A stretch of DNA of 64,000 bases, taken from assembly GCA_021204085.1 (NCBI GenBank), contig JAJPZY010000144.1:1-64000 (forward strand), in the 5' to 3' direction. A program made the position numbers and the translations under genes. Below, in pieces: positions 63,085 to 64,000 of the stretch. Origin of the DNA: Clostridiales bacterium. GTDB taxonomy: Bacteria > Bacillota > Clostridia > Lachnospirales > Lachnospiraceae. The notes under the pieces were generated by a model, which did not search any database, was not told where the DNA came from, and saw only the letters and a program-made list of their open reading frames with translations. Numbering within the stretch: the stretch's first letter is position 1; every line of letters starts with the position of its first letter.

Positions 63085-64000
63085 TCACACATTTATCTCC
63101 GCTTTGACACCCAGGACGTCTTTATTGGCTTCCAACACCGGATTTACACAGTCACGCAGGAATTTCTCTACCTGAAGTTCTGCTCTGCCGGTATATTTTG
63201 CCGGATCCATAGCTGCCTGAAGTTCATCCAGCGTCAGCCCGAAGCTCTCATCCGCCGCGATAAGCTCCAGAAGATTATTTTCCTTTCCGTTCTGCTTGAC
63301 ATTCGCCCCGGCTTCCATGGACAGCTGGCGAATCCGCTCATGAAGTTCCTGCCGGTCGCCGCCTTTTTTCACCGCGTCCATCATGATATTCTCCGTCGCC
63401 ATAAACGGCAGCTCGCTCATCAAATGTTTTGTAATGACCTTGTCATAAACGACCAAGCCGTCCACCACATTGAGGCAGAGGTCAAGAACACCGTCGATGG
63501 CAAGAAATCCTTCCGCGATGGAAAGCCGCTTGTTCGCAGAATCGTCCAGTGTCCGCTCAAACCACTGAGTAGCAGAGGTAATCGCCGGATTTAACGCGTC
63601 AATCATGACATAACGGGAAATGGATGCAATCCGCTCACTCCGCATGGGGTTGCGCTTATATGCCATGGCAGAGGAACCGATCTGATTCTTCTCAAACGGC
63701 TCTTCCACTTCTTTCAGATGCTGAAGCAGGCGGATATCATTGGACATCTTGTGAGCGCTGGCCGCGATGCCTGCCACTACATTCATCACTCTCGTGTCCA
63801 CTTTTCTGGAATAGGTCTGTCCGGACACCGGATAACATCCGGAAAATCCCATTTTTTCCGCGATCATCGGATCAATCTTATCAATCGTCTCCTGATCCCC
63901 GTCAAACAGCTCCAGAAAGCTCGCCTGCGTACCGGTCGTCCCCTTGGAGCCGAGCAGCTTCAAAGATCCGAGAACATAATCCAGATCCTCCAGATCCATC
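63085..64000 (-). CDS. purB: adenylosuccinate lyase, C-terminal part (truncated by window end)
   Basis: Purine-synthesis lyase that releases fumarate from adenylosuccinate and SAICAR. About 304 C-terminal residues are present and the N-terminus lies beyond 64000. The fumarase/aspartase superfamily signature is IGSSAMAYKRNPMRSERI (catalytic Ser loop). The first Met in the track (MDLEDLDYV) is not the real start. Its stop codon falls 2 bp past the end of a palindromic repeat. Confidence 0.95.
   Translation of the reverse strand, partial: MDLEDLDYVLGSLKLLGSKGTTGTQASFLELFDGDQETIDKIDPMIAEKMGFSGCYPVSGQTYSRKVDTRVMNVVAGIAASAHKMSNDIRLLQHLKEVEEPFEKNQIGSSAMAYKRNPMRSERIASISRYVMIDALNPAITSATQWFERTLDDSANKRLSIAEGFLAIDGVLDLCLNVVDGLVVYDKVITKHLMSELPFMATENIMMDAVKKGGDRQELHERIRQLSMEAGANVKQNGKENNLLELIAADESFGLTLDELQAAMDPAKYTGRAELQVEKFLRDCVNPVLEANKDVLGVKAEINV

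Overview
The window is a chromosomal segment of a Gram-positive, anaerobic, fermentative Firmicute, most likely a member of the Lachnospiraceae (Clostridia). Support for this is the HrcA/CIRCE-controlled groESL, long-form HPF, the smc-ftsY-ylxM-ffh-rpsP-khpA-rimM-trmD-rplS cluster, a homodimer-type pyruvate:ferredoxin oxidoreductase, a CBS-domain pyrophosphatase, a Csp-like subtilase and a second-class GalT. GC content looks close to one half. Fifty-seven of 59 called genes lie on the minus strand; the only plus-strand genes are a small membrane protein (3562) and an ABC-F ATPase (24851). No rRNA, tRNA, CRISPR array, transposase or prophage was seen.

Layout. 1-3.4 kb: a repeat-rich tail, groEL, groES with a perfect CIRCE, and a HAD phosphatase. 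3.5-10.4 kb: a small membrane protein, a subtilase whose natural 5' end carries an in-frame amber codon, an HD hydrolase, a HAD/guanylate-kinase-like fusion, thrS and a SEC-C protein. 10.7-20.7 kb: hpf, a flavin reductase, CBS-pyrophosphatase, a tail-anchored coiled-coil protein, a PucR-type regulator, an orphan sugar-ABC ATPase, dUTPase, gpsA, plsY and der. 21-26.5 kb: nifJ and a divergent ABC-F gene. 26.6-35.5 kb: the translation/secretion cluster ylxM-ffh-rpsP-khpA-rimM-trmD, rplS, lepB, rbgA, VOC, rnhB, yraN, pgeF (listed in transcription order). 35.6-43.6 kb: an island-like block between ftsY and ylxM, holding ilvA, a gamma-carbonic-anhydrase-like protein, an ATP-grasp/alpha-E/transglutaminase operon, a tandem pair of aspartoacylase-like genes and an aquaporin. 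43.6-50.8 kb: rpmF-plsX-acpP-rnc-smc-ftsY. 51-53.6 kb: a voltage-gated-type K+ channel and ackA. 53.9-58.9 kb: a sugar ABC importer without its own ATPase, an AraC regulator and a small membrane protein. 59-64 kb: galK-galT-galE and the C-terminal part of purB.

How the parts work together. Pyruvate from sugars and galactose (galKTE plus the ABC importer, probably energised by the MsmK-type ATPase at 15.7 kb) is oxidised by NifJ and can end in acetate through AckA. Much of the rest is protein synthesis, targeting, folding and envelope lipid synthesis.

The most unusual material is (i) the 36.5-41.7 kb locus. It combines a predicted peptide-ligase (ATP-grasp), alpha-E and transglutaminase set with two adjacent aspartoacylase-like proteins, one of which has lost the zinc-binding residues. 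Four hairpins spaced 52-54 bp apart lie between the two groups. (ii) The amber-interrupted subtilase. (iii) At least two families of small palindromic intergenic repeats with full-length and internally deleted copies. (iv) A nucleotidase/kinase-like fusion with an altered P-loop.
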